From assembly GCA_021442155.1 (NCBI GenBank), contig CM038214.1, positions 51,094,703 through 51,158,702 of the forward strand: a DNA stretch of 64,000 nucleotides, read 5' to 3'. A program made the translations under genes and the position numbers. Position 1 is the stretch's first letter. Each line of letters begins with the position of its first letter. Positions 24,880 to 34,932 of the stretch are shown piece by piece. This DNA is from Cymbidium sinense. Taxonomy: Eukaryota > Streptophyta > Magnoliopsida > Asparagales > Orchidaceae. Under the pieces are notes generated by a model that did not search any database, was not told the origin of the DNA, and saw only the letters and a program-made list of their open reading frames with translations.

Positions 24880-25850
24880 AAGTCCTTAATCTTAGAAGGA
24901 TCAGACATAATAGAGGTTCAAGATCACAAACCAATTTTTCCATATCTTTAATATTATCAAAAAGGTTTTTAAAACAATGCTTATTCCAGCAACCCAAATT
25001 TTGTTTAAGTCTTTTAAGTTTAAACCAAAGTGTACTCATCCCTATAATCAAATTATGAGGATGTAAAGGGGCTTTCCAATTATTAGCCACAACATCAAAA
25101 AGTCAATATGCTGAATCCACATGTTGTGAAATCTAAATGGAGAATATTTATGTAATATATTATAATTATCTTTAATAGAAACTAGAAGAGGAGCATCATC
25201 TGACAAGGTTATGCTTAAATGATCAATAAAAGTAATAGATCATTGAGTAATCCAATGAGTATTAAAAAGAATCTGGTCCAACCTTTGCCAAAGCCTAGAG
25301 TTTTGCCAAGTATAATTAGAACCCTTAAAGCCAATATCAATCAAATTACAATCAAGGATCATACTGGAGAAATCTTCCATGGAATGAATATTAGGAGAGC
25401 AGCCACCACTTCATTAAGAAGAGAATCAAATAGTGTCAAAATCACCACCCACAAACTAAGGTTTATTGACCGAGGTAGTAAAATTCCTCAAATTATTCCA
25501 AAGAAGATTTCTACTAGATCTATAACAAGATGCATAAACAAAAGAGCCCAAAACACAATAGTCACCATAAGAGATTTGAGCATTGACAACTTGTTGAAAA
25601 TCATCAATAATAGAAACCTCAATGAAATTATCCCAAAAAAACCAAATATTTTTACTAGGATTAGAGAAAATTTTATTGAAGTCGATTATTCTAGCAATAT
25701 GGTTAATTTTATTAGCATGGATAAGAGGCTCCAGAATAATAAGTAATTAAATATATTGAATGCGACAAAGATTTCTAATATGATTATGATTAGAGAGGGT
25801 ACCAATCCCTCTAACATTCTAAACAAGAAAATTAAACATAAGTAAAATAA
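24880..25850 (-). pseudogene. L1 ORF2 endonuclease region (broken)
   Basis: On minus, about 25,840 downwards reads as FLVQNVRGIG followed by an LEPLIHANKIN stretch, a decayed IWFFWDNFIEV segment and a GDYCVLGSFVYASC segment, then an FVGGDF box near 25,420-25,440. This is the plant L1 AP-endonuclease order (Glu in LEP, GGDFN box). Many stops interrupt it. The long + strand open frame at 25219-25746 is its shadow. Confidence 0.7.
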
Positions 25851-25868
25851 AAAGGGGTTAAGCAAAGG

Positions 25869-27360
25869 TTAATTAAGAGAGGAGTGAGAGGCCGTAGCAA
25901 ATCTAGTATTTTTGGACAATTTGGGAGAGTAATTTTTAATACTTTTTTTCTTTTTAGCATGATAAGTTTCAAAACCATTTTCTTTTCCCCTAAAGTTATC
26001 ATCCGAGTAAGATTTAGTAACATTGGACACAAATTTAGGATAATTCTCCAAGTGTTTGGAGGGGAGTTCACCCTCTTCCAAATCCATATTAAGTTGACAA
26101 GTAGGATTAACATGAATATCAAGATTAGAGATGAGAGATGGTGATGATTTAGAACCATTTAAAGCACAAGTAGTTAAATCTTGATCATAAATGTTTTTAT
26201 CATGCTCGACATCATTTAAATCTTCATTAAAAGCTTCATTTTCAACGATCAAAGCAAGCATAGATGTAGGAATAGAATAAGAGGAAACAAAATTATCTTC
26301 CAATAACTAAAAATTTATCATCCTTCACATTAGAAATATTCAAATTCGAAGAAGGAAAAAAAAGGTAAATCATCCTTCCTATTTTGAAAATCAGTTAAAC
26401 CTATATCAACAATAGGAGTCGAAACTTGTTCAATAGGATTAAACTCGATATCCAAGGAATCAACCTCAATAATAGCCTTCATATCATTCTTAGGATCAGA
26501 GGCCAATTTTTGAACATAAGTAGGGATCGACTTATGGCTAGGAACAACATTCTCTTTAGGAAGATTTCATTTTTTTTAGTGGGTATGCAAAATAAAACAT
26601 TCCAAATTATCATGATCATGAATTTTATAGTGGGAACATAAACGAGAAGGTTCTCCAATTCAACCTTTTATGAATACCCATATTTTTCAGAGCCAATCCA
26701 AACTTCCTTAGGGTATTTTTTTAATTATGTCTAATTACACAAAGATTTGAGCAATAGAAGGGGGAGATCACTCAGTGCAGTGGCTTGGTTGAGTTGCAAA
26801 GGTTGACTAAATAAAGTCCCGATAGCAAAAAGCACATGATGGGTAACAAAATGAATGTGCATATTAAGAAAAGATAACCACACAGGGATAATAGGATAGT
26901 CTTCCTTAATGTCAAAAAGTGGTGACCACTTCAACAAATGTATTTGACAATTAAAGATGAAATAAGAATGACCCAAAAAAACACATGAATAATCTAGATC
27001 ATTAGAAAGTTGAATCAGGATATGCCGAGGGTCAATAAGACCAATTGAAAAAGCACTTGTAAGCTTGAGATCATGGAAAAAAGAGTGGATCTTACCCAAA
27101 TACGGATGACGCAAAGCAAATTTACCAAAAAGAAAAAATTCAAAGGCATTTACCAACTTTTCAACATCCACATTAGAGCACATTAAGGCCGACAAACCAC
27201 TAAAAGACATCAAAATGAGATTAATTGAATCAATAGAAGGAGAAGTCTTACCAGAGAGCGCTTCCTTAAAAGATTTAGTAGAAGAAGCAGCATTAGGGCC
27301 ACCAAGCCCCAAAGTGTTGGATGCCCTACCGAAGCATCCATAATTTAAGGTGGAGCCCAA
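25869..27360 (-). pseudogene. L1 ORF1 (DUF4283-like nucleic-acid binding protein, broken)
   Basis: The best part (26731-27360) holds SFKEALSGK near the start, an alpha/beta stretch with FALRHPYLGKI, DPRHILIQLSNDLDYS, FIFNCQIHLLKWSPLFDI and PVWLSF. This is the DUF4283 pattern of plant LINE gag-like proteins that coat element RNA. Downstream at about 26,580-26,640 a remnant with Cys, two His and Cys (CSHYKIHDHDNLEC) suggests a damaged zinc knuckle. A further acidic/basic linker is open at 25869-26303. The frame begins at a TTG, and no ATG in that frame precedes it before a stop, so the native start is lost. Confidence 0.75.
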
Positions 27361-27530
27361 GGAATAGAACTCACCACACCATGATCAATGATGAAGCTTC
27401 ATGCAAATGGCCAGATGTCATTCAAGCCTTTGAATTCGATTGAAACCAAGTTCCCTAGTCAGGGATGCACCACCAAGAGGGATTCAAAAATTGCCAAAGA
27501 ACGAGAGAGAGCTAGCGGGGGGGGCAACAA
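27361..27530 (-). other. L1 LINE 5' end / 5' UTR
   Basis: Non-satellite sequence between ORF1 and the resumption of TTTAGGG near 27,535. It includes a G8 run on + (C8 on the element strand) near 27,520 and a GAGAGAGAG stretch. It would be the element's internal promoter/leader, but no motif proves this. Whether it is the true 5' end or a truncation cannot be told. Confidence 0.5.
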
Positions 27531-28849
27531 TGGTTTAGGTTTAGGGTTTTGGGTTTTAGGGTTTAGGGTTAGGGTTTAAGGGTAACTTATGATTTAGGGT
27601 TTAGGGTTTAGGGTTTAAGGTTTAGGGTTTTTCAAGGTTTAAGGTTTAGGTTTTAGGGTTTAGGATTTACGATTTAAGGTTTAGGGTTTAGGGTTTAGGG
27701 TTTAGGATTTTAAGGTTATAGGTTTCGGATTGTAGGTTTAGGGTTTAGGATTTAGGGTTAGGATTTTATTTATTTATTTATTTATTTTTAAATTAAGTAA
27801 ACTAGTGGGTTTAGGTTTATTTAGTTTATTTTTTATTTATTTTAGTTTATTTTTTGGATTTAGATTTATTTTCTTTATTTAATTTAGTTTATTTATTTTA
27901 CATTTATTTATTTTAGTTTGGTTTTTTATTTTAGTTTATTAATTAGGTTTAGTTTTATTTTTATTTTATTTTTTAGGTTCAGGTTTTATTTCTTATTTTT
28001 AGGTTTAGGTTTTTATTTTATTTTCTTAAGTTTAGGTTTTATGTTTTTATTTTAGGCTTATTTTTAGGTTTTATTTTTAGTTTAGGTTTAGGTTTATTTT
28101 TAGATTAGTTTATTTTATTTAGTTTAGGTTTAGGTTTAGGTTTAGGTTTAGTTTATTTTAAGTTTAGGTTAATGTTTTATTTATTTTAGTTTAGGTTTAG
28201 GTTTACTTAATTTTTATTTTAGGTTTAGTTTTTTTTAGTTTAGGGTCTAGGTTTTATTTTTTATTTATTTTCAGGTTATATTTTTAGATTTAATATTTAG
28301 GTTTAGGGTTTTATTTAGTTTTTATTTTATTATATTTTAGGTTTATTTTATTTTTATTATAGGTTTAGTTTTTATTTTATTTAGGTTTTTTATTTTTTAG
28401 TTTAGTTTAGGCTTTTATTTATTTTAATTTAGTTTAGTTTTTATTTTTTATTTTATTTTGTTTTTTAGGTTTTGGTTTATGTTTAGGTTTAGGTTTAGGT
28501 TGAGGTTTTAGTTTTTAATTTAATTTATTTTATTTTTTATTTTATTTTGGTTTAGGGTTTTTTATTTATTTTATTTTTTGGTTTTATTTAATTTAGGTTT
28601 AGGTTTTTAGCTTTTTGGGCTTTAAGGTTAGTTTAGGGTTTGGGTTAGTTTAAGGTTTAAGGTTTTTTTGGGTTTAGGGTTTAGGGTTTAAACTTTAGGG
28701 TTTAGGCCTTAGGGTTTAGAGTTTAGGGTTTTAGGGTTTTAGGGTTTAGGGTTTAGGGTTTAAGGTTTAGGGTTTTATGGTTTAGGGTGCAGGGTTTAGG
28801 GTTCAGGTTTTATTTTAGTTTTAGGGTTTTTTATTTTTTTTATTTTTTG
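27531..28849 (+). repeat. Telomere-like composite satellite, block E
   Basis: A TTTAGGG block (27535-27770), landmark AAATTAAGTAAACTAGTGGG at about 27789, a T-rich segment to about 28,610, and a TTTAGGG block (28610-28830) leading into gene fragment copy 3. This is the full long-unit order, and the next landmark lies 1.73 kb on at 29521. Confidence 0.9.
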
Positions 28850-29311
28850 ATAGAGAACATATTCAGATTCAACATTTCTTCTTTTCGATTTCATCAAAAG
28901 TAAAACCCTAAGTTTTCTAATACACAAGCGATGACATAGATAAAAAATGAGTACACATAGAGCAAATCAAAAACCCTAGATAACTAGAACCGCCTCTACT
29001 ATAAAGACACAATTCCATATGTAGTAGAATGGATCAGCAGTTCTTTAGTTTCTCCAGTTCCCATTAGAACCACCCTGACCTCTCGAGTAGTGGGATCCAC
29101 CATAATATCACCGATATTTTCCTCCGCCACCACCATGGTTGTAACCTCCATCACTCCTCCGCTCCATTACTACCACTGCTCCGACCACCACCTCCATACC
29201 CACCAACACTTCTAGATCCCCCACCACCACAATAACTATCGCCTTCCTAGCCTCCCCACTATATCTGGGACACTGGTTGACTTGTTGTTCGTGAAGGTTT
29301 TGCCCATTCTT
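28850..29311 (-). pseudogene. Glycine-rich RNA-binding protein 3'-end fragment, copy 3
   Basis: On minus from 29311 it reads KNGQN, then a decayed RRM end, a Gly-rich tail containing GGYGGGGRSSGG-type wording and GGYNHGGGGG-like repeats, and then the C-terminal block with the stop preserved as TAA (29045-29047). The 3' UTR runs to about 28850 and abuts a T-rich run on +. Frameshifts are present in the tail (for example around 29,120-29,160 and 29,235-29,260). It is one of the two clearest copies retaining the ancestral stop. Confidence 0.75.
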
Positions 29312-30865
29312 AGTGTTTAGGTTTATGCTTAGGTTTATTAGGTTTTAGGGTTTAGGTTTATTTTTTAATTTATTTAGTTACTTTAGGTTTAGGTTTAGGG
29401 TTTAGAATTTAGGGTTTTAAGTTTTATGCTTTTAGGGTTTAGGGTTAGGGTTTAAGGTTTAGGGTTTAGGGTTTAGGGTTTAGGGTATTAAATTTAAGTT
29501 TTAGGGTTTATGGTTTTTTTTAAAAAAAAAATAAGTAAACTAGTAGGTTATTTTTTTATTTTTATTCAATTTAGTTTATTTATTTTAGTTTAGGTCTTTT
29601 ATTTTAGTTTATTTTTTAGGTTTATGTTTAGGTTTAGGTTTATTTTTTGGTTGAGTTTTATTTTTATTTTATTTTTTAGGTTTAGGTTTTAGTTTTTTTA
29701 GGTTCAGGTTTAGGTCTTAGGTTTTTATTTTAGGTTTATTTTTTAGTTTTATTCTTTTAGTTTAGGTTTAGGATTATTTTTAGTTTATTTTATTTTATTT
29801 AGTTTAGGTTAAGGCTTAGGTTTAGTTTATTATAGAATTAGGTTTTGGTTTTATATATTTTAGTTTAGTTTATTTTAGTTTAGGTTTATGTTTATTTTAT
29901 TTTTATTTTAGGTTTAGGTTTCTTTATTAGTTTAGGGTTTAGGTTTTATTTTTTATTTATTTTTAGGTTTTATTTTAAGGTTTATTTTTAGGCTCAAGTT
30001 TTTATTTAGTTTTATGTTATTTTATTTTAGGTTTATTTTATTTTTATTTTACATATAGTTTTTTTGTAGGTTTTATTAGGTTTATTATTTTATTATTAGG
30101 TTTTATTTATCTTATTTTATTTTATTAGTTTATTTTATTTCATTTTAGGTTTATGTTTAGGTTTTAGTTTAGGTTTTATTTTATTTTATTTTTAGGTTTT
30201 ATTTAGTTAATTTATTTATGAGTTTTGGTGGGTGGCTGGTAGGTATAGTGTTTTAGGGTTTAGGGTTTAGGGTTAAGGTTTAGGCTTTAGGCTTTAGGGT
30301 TTAGTGTTTAGGCTTTATGATTTAAGGTGTTGTAGGAGTTTTAGGGTCATTAGGGTTTGGAGGGTTTGGTTTTAGGCATCAGGGTTTAGTGGTTATGGAG
30401 GGTTTAGTGTTAGGGTCATTAGTAGTTTAATGTTAGGGTTAATTTAGGGTTTTAGGTTAGGGTTTAGGGTTTAGTTTAGGGTTTAGGTTTGGTTGGTCAC
30501 TATGGTTTAGGGTTTAGGGTTAGGGTTTAGGATTTATGGTTTAGGGTAGGATTTTATTAAAAAAAATTAGGTAAATGAGTAGGTTCAAGTTTATTTAGTT
30601 TATTTAGTTTATTTTTTATTTATTTGTGATTATTTTCTTTTTATTATTATTTAGGTTTATTTTTTATTTTTATTTAGTTTAGTTTATTTATTTTATGTTT
30701 ATTTATTTTAGTTTAGGTTTTTTATTTTTATTTATTTATTAGGTTTAGGTTTATTTTTTGAGTTTTATTTTTATTTTTTTTATGTTTAGCTTTTATTTTT
30801 TGGTTTAGGTTTTTTATTTTTATTTTTTAGGTTTTATTTTTTAGTTTAGGTTTAGGATTAATTTT
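29312..30865 (+). repeat. Telomere-like composite satellite, block F
   Basis: TTTAGGG blocks (29390-29520, 30250-30550) with landmarks at about 29521 and 30559 (1.04 kb apart). The block at about 30,236-30,480 is a divergent, G-rich variant with words such as GGTGGGTGGCTGG and GGGTCATTAGGG that are rare elsewhere. T-rich sequence then breaks off at about 30,865, where the retrotransposon block starts. Confidence 0.88.
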
Positions 30866-31217
30866 ATCTTAATTTCATGTAATTTTATATGATTTGTTTG
30901 GTTTAGTTTGAATTTGAATTGAGGGCATATCCACTAGGGATGTAAGCTCGATCAAATTTGATGATTTAATTTATGGACCATGTCGGTGTGCGATGGACCC
31001 ACTAAGAATGGGCTATATCGGACTTGTCCTATCTTAGATTTACAAATTCAAATGGATAGTCTACTGGTCGTGGGGTAGAGCTAGCCAACTTAAGTGGTTT
31101 CCTTTCAGTGTGCAATGACTGTGCTAGGAAGAAGGTATAGTTGACTTACATCCTCTAAAGCAGGGAACAATCGTTGGGGTGACTTGTTGGTAGCACAACA
31201 AATTGAACCCGACTTGC
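30866..31217 (-). repeat. Inverted copy of LTR segment 50,845-51,173
   Basis: The reverse complement of 50,845-51,173 aligns along this piece, with shared words such as GATTTGTTTGG, GGCATATCCA/GAGCATATCCA, TTGGGGTGAC and TAGCACAACAAATTGAAC/TAACACAACAAATCGAAC. Similarity stops at both ends: at the satellite boundary on the left and at about 31,217 on the right. It is therefore a piece of the same LTR-like sequence in opposite orientation. Confidence 0.72.
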
Positions 31218-31942
31218 CTAGTTTTTCTTGCTCCTATGGTGACTGTTCTGGGAACCTAGTGTTCATTCTGTGACCTATATTTCTGGTTTCCTCCTGCTTA
31301 GTTTTTTCTCTCTTGGCTATAGTTGAGCCATTTTTCCTATTTGGGTGGTAGCCTTGCTGCCCACCCCTTTTGCAGTTAGGCTGGGTGTTTTTACTGGCTC
31401 TTTATTTTTTGCTTTGTTGGTGGAGGATATGAGCACTTCTATTTTTCTAATTTTTTCTCTTGTTTGTCTATGGTTTGTATTGTTACCCCTATCATGATGC
31501 TTGCTCCTTTTGATTTTATTAATCTTTTTTGGTGGTGCCTTTGGTGGTGCTCCTACTATATTTCTACTATCCTGGATGGTTGGTTGATTATCTACCTTAT
31601 TGGGCTTGGTTGTTCTGGTGGCTTGGTGGTTGGCTATTATGTTTGAAGTTTGGAGGATTTTCCAACCTTGTTGGATGACAGACTTTGGATGATGGGCTAC
31701 ACGATGTATGCTGGCTATGATAGCCTTGATGTTTCCCACTCTTTCTTTTTTCGGCTGGTAGCATTATATGTAATTGTAACCCTTCTCCTATTGGATGCTT
31801 ACATATAGTGTTGCTCATTAAGATGATTGTAACTGAGCCTAAGCCTTTTCTTTACTTTACTTCTTTTATTTGCTCTTACTTTTTATGCCCGCTTAATTGT
31901 ATTCATTCATTCAAAAGTATGTTGCAGATTCTTTTAGGGTTT
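31218..31942. other. Unassigned sequence between LTR piece and LINE fragment
   Basis: It is not satellite. It is rich in CTTGGTGGTTGGCTAT-type words on +, which resemble the GGTTGGCTGG character of the L1 3' UTR at 19.9-21.9 kb, but I cannot align the two. The longest open frame is a His/Asn/Lys-rich minus-strand frame without domains and looks accidental. Confidence 0.4.
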
Positions 31943-32571
31943 AGCTTCTAAATTGTGGATTTTGTATGATGATTTATTTTAACACTAACTATTTCCATGG
32001 CTCTCCTTCTTTATATCAACTTCTTGAAGTTTATTTCAACAAAATTATGAAAGGTCATATCAAAGTTCTTATGCTATTACCCTTATTTGGTTCATTTGGA
32101 TGGATCAAAATGATGTTAAATATTGTAGTATCCCTAAGAACCATTAAAGGATCATTGCTAGAACCAAAGAAAAAAATTCATGCTTGTTTAATGCTAATCT
32201 CATTAATAATATCCATTTTAGAGGTTATATATCTGTGGCTAAAAGATTGGGTATCACTCTGTCGGATGTTTCTTTTAGTAAGAGTGCTAGGATTATCCAT
32301 TGGATCAAACTTAAAGTGAACTTTATTAAAATCAATACTGATGGCTCTATTTCCCCTAATAAATATGGTTGTGGTAATCTTAAGGATTATAGAGGTTTTG
32401 TCATCTTTTCTTTTCCTTACCCCCTTAAAGCCTATTGCATTATTTATACTGAGCTTATGGCTATTAATAAAGCTATTGATATTTCTTTGTATAAAGGCAT
32501 CTTTAATATTTGGATTGATGTTGACGCTCTTCTTTATTTTACATGCTCAATTTTAATAAAATGGGGAATGC
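31943..32571 (+). mobile_element. L1 LINE fragment: RNase H region
   Basis: On + it begins GCTTCTAAATTGTGG and follows, in the same order, the minus-strand sequence of the L1 at 22.7 down to 22.1 kb (shared CTTTATATCAACTTCTTGAAG region, then RNase H). It encodes INTDGSISPNKYGCGNL, TELMAINKAIDISLYKG and IWIDVDALL, so the catalytic Asp of NTDG is kept. The fragment stops abruptly at about 32,571 (GGAATGCT), where Ty3/gypsy integrase begins. It is the same family as the large L1 but a separate and opposite-oriented copy, 5'- and 3'-truncated. Confidence 0.78.
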
Positions 32572-33000
32572 TAACCTCTCTAAGTGGGATCGCCTTCGCC
32601 CACTTGGAAAAGTACTCGGTGGCAGGTAGAATGAACCAGTGGCCCTTGGAAGAAGGAGGATCGATTGGACCCACTGTGTTAGTGCTCTATCCACAAGGCC
32701 AATGTAGGATGTAAAATGTTGGGTGGTTGATGCAGGACCACACTGTGCACCTGACATTGGTGGCACCTCCTAGCTACATCCATGCCATTTATAATCATTG
32801 AGGACTAGTAGTATCCTAGTCTCTTGATCTTGGCTTTCATCTTTAGACTGGTGAGCTCCGCATAAACCTAAATGTACCTCAGTCATGATCTTACGAGCTT
32901 CGTGTTTGGCTAAACAACGTAACCACATATGATCGAAAGGCCACTAGTATATGGTGCCATCCAGGAGAACATAAGAGAGAGCTCTCTATTTCACCTAATG
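32572..33000 (-). pseudogene. Ty3/gypsy integrase N-terminal region (truncated)
   Basis: On minus the pieces read WHGCS-stop-EVPPMSGAQC and LHQPPNILHP-like wording, then a GPLVHST segment and FQVGEGD just before the break. This fits the end of the HHCC zinc-binding domain and the start of the catalytic core (the family has FILAATDYFSKWAEA). The integrase is cut before its remaining catalytic residues, at about 32,572. It would insert the DNA copy; here it is a remnant. Confidence 0.65.
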
Positions 33001-33640
33001 GGCTAATGACTTCTCTTGAGGTAGTTTGCCTATATTTAGATAATCCATGAATGGTTGCCTCCAATCTAACTCCTCATTCTTTTTGGCAATGGCAACCTCC
33101 CCATCAAGAGAGAGTCTCTCGATGAGTTCAGTGTCAATAAGGGATAAAACTTGTCTATTTTGGACCCTTATTGGAATGGACTCATCTTCTAGGCATGCCA
33201 ACTCCTTGGCAAGCTTGGCCAATGCATCTTCTACAACATTATATCATCGAGGAATCTTGTAGATAGTGACCTCTAGGATTTGAGCCAACAACTCCATAGT
33301 ATACTTATGGCAATGATGGAGCTAGCTTTAGAACTTTATAAGGCCCAGCGATTTGGTTGATGATGAGCTGAGAATCAATGAAGATGTTGATGCTCTGGAT
33401 GCATAGTGTAATGACTAACTCTTAAATTGCAATCAAAGCCTCATATTCAACTTCATTGTTGGTGCATGGATTGACAAATGATATGAGAATCTCATCACAT
33501 CATGGTTTGGAGTTAGGAGAACTATTCTTACCCTTGTCTTCCCTGGGAGAGTAGATCATGGTTCTTCTCCTTTCTAAGAGGAAGCTGCACCATCAAAATA
33601 CATCTCCCAATGGTGAATGCTAGTGTCTCCTAAGTTCATG
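33001..33640 (-). pseudogene. Ty3/gypsy second RNase H-like domain (aRNH) and linker (broken)
   Basis: WEMYFDGAASS at about 33,581-33,610 begins this domain, with the catalytic Asp in YFDG. It ends near 33,200-33,280 with a NVVEDALAKLAKELACLEDE stretch. The linker LDWRQPFMDYLNIGKLPQE (about 33,000-33,090) is the usual bridge to integrase in Tat elements. Stops interrupt the middle. A second RNase H-type domain between RNase H and integrase separates Tat elements from most other Ty3/gypsy lineages. Confidence 0.72.
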
Positions 33641-33649
33641 ATTTGTTCA

Positions 33650-34180
33650 TTGGGGATGTCATCACTAAATAGAGAATCAGCAGGAAGTGGGTGTGCTGCT
33701 AAAAAATCCGCTAGTGTCAGTCATTTCATAGTACAGAGGGGGTATGAATGTGATGTCAAACTGTAATAAAATCATGGACCATCATGCCAATCATCCGGAT
33801 AATGTTGTGTCATCAGATATTATAGTGGATTGATTCTAGAGATTAGATTCAGCTTATGAGAAAGCATGTAATACCGTAGCTTTTGGGATGCAAAGATTAA
33901 AGCTAGGCAATGCTTTTCAATAGGTGGGTACTTTGCCTTAGCAACGATTAGACGATGACTGAGATAGTAGAGAGCATTTTCCTTCCTTCATCATTTGCTT
34001 GCGCCAACAAAGCACCAAGGGAGTCATCTAATGTAGCAGTGTAGAGGATCAATGGCTTTCCTAGGATAGGGGTTGCTAGAATTAGTGTCATCAGGTAGTG
34101 CTTGATGTCTTCAAAAGCATGCTAGCACTTGTCATCCCACTTAAACTTGGCATCCTTTTTGACAAGTGCTGAGAATGGCT
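33650..34180 (-). pseudogene. Ty3/gypsy RNase H domain (broken)
   Basis: Minus strand shows ATPILGKPLILYTATLDDSLG with GALLAQ following (about 33,990-34,090), then a shifted ALIFASQKLRYYM segment near 33,865-33,900, and the tether LTLADFLAAHPLPADSLFSD near 33,660-33,720. These are the RNase H signatures of Ty3/gypsy elements. At least one frameshift and several stops are present. Confidence 0.72.
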
Positions 34181-34184
34181 GGCA

Positions 34185-34870
34185 TCATCTTGATAAGTTG
34201 GATATGAAGCATCTTAGATATGCCAACCACCCTTGGAATGATCTGAGTTGAGTTAGACTTTTAGGAGGTGGCATTTCTAAGATAGCCTTGATCTTCTCTG
34301 GATCAATCTCTATTCCTTGGTGTCGGACAACAAACCCATGGAATTTCCCTGAAGCTACTCCGAATGCACACTTCAGGGGATTCATTTTGAGGTTAAATTA
34401 CCTTAACCATTCAAAACTACTCAAGTTGAAGAGATGGTCTTCATTTTCTTTGCTCTTGACTTCCATATCATCAAAATTACATTCAACATGATGATGAATG
34501 AGTTCATTGAAGATCTGAGTCATGGCTAGCTAGTAGGTATTTTTAAGAAAAGGCATGACCTTATAATAATAGATTTTGATCGAGGTTTGAAAAGCAGTGT
34601 TTCTTTCATCCTCAGGGGCCATCTTGATTTGGTTGTAGCCAAATGACCCATCCATAAAGGAGAATATTGCATGAGATGAGATAATGTCCACCATTAATTC
34701 TGGTATAGGAAGTGGAAATTCATCCTTAAGACATGCGTTATTCAGATCCCTAAAATTGATGCATATGCAAATTTGTCCATTCTTTTTCTTAACTGGGATG
34801 AGACGCAACTGTAGGATATTTTTCTTCCTTGATAAATCCAACATCGATCAATTTCTTGATTTGGACACTG
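34185..34870 (-). pseudogene. Ty3/gypsy reverse transcriptase (broken)
   Basis: From 34,844 down: RLIPVKKKNGQICICINFRD, NACLKDEFPLPIPELM, FMDGSFGYNQI (the first catalytic Asp in FMDG), then AFQTSIKIYYYKVMPF. The YxDD box near 34,467 reads NFDD instead of the family's YVDD, and a shift precedes it. The C-terminal part NPLKCAFGVASGKFHGFVV and HQGIEIDPEKIKAI is clean (34,185-34,385). In the family this enzyme makes the element's DNA copy. The altered box and frameshifts make it inactive. Confidence 0.85.
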
Positions 34871-34932
34871 TTCAATGTCTAATCGCATGCGTCTAGGAGC
34901 CTGCTTGATAGGGTTAGCATTAGGATCAATTA

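Larger units (their letters stand above)
19893..27530 (-). mobile_element. L1-type LINE with C-terminal RNase H, nearly full length, decayed
   Basis: Reading on minus from about 27,530: a short 5' UTR, ORF1 with a DUF4283-like domain and a damaged zinc knuckle, then ORF2 with L1-type endonuclease, reverse transcriptase (YADD), a zinc-binding region and RNase H. A long 3' UTR (about 2 kb) ends in a poly(A) tail, seen as 13 T on + at 19893-19905. This order is the plant L1 arrangement. The total of about 7.6 kb is at the long end for the family. Every reading frame is broken, so it is inactive. Both flanks are TTTAGGG-like repeat, which hides any target-site duplication. Confidence 0.88.

Noticed and set aside
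25219..25746. 175-codon + strand open frame rich in Ile/Arg/Asn
   Set aside because: Lies opposite the L1 endonuclease region and reads as its antisense; no domain.
31317..31739. 140-codon minus frame, basic and His/Asn/Lys-rich
   Set aside because: No motif, located between decayed retrotransposon pieces, probably chance.
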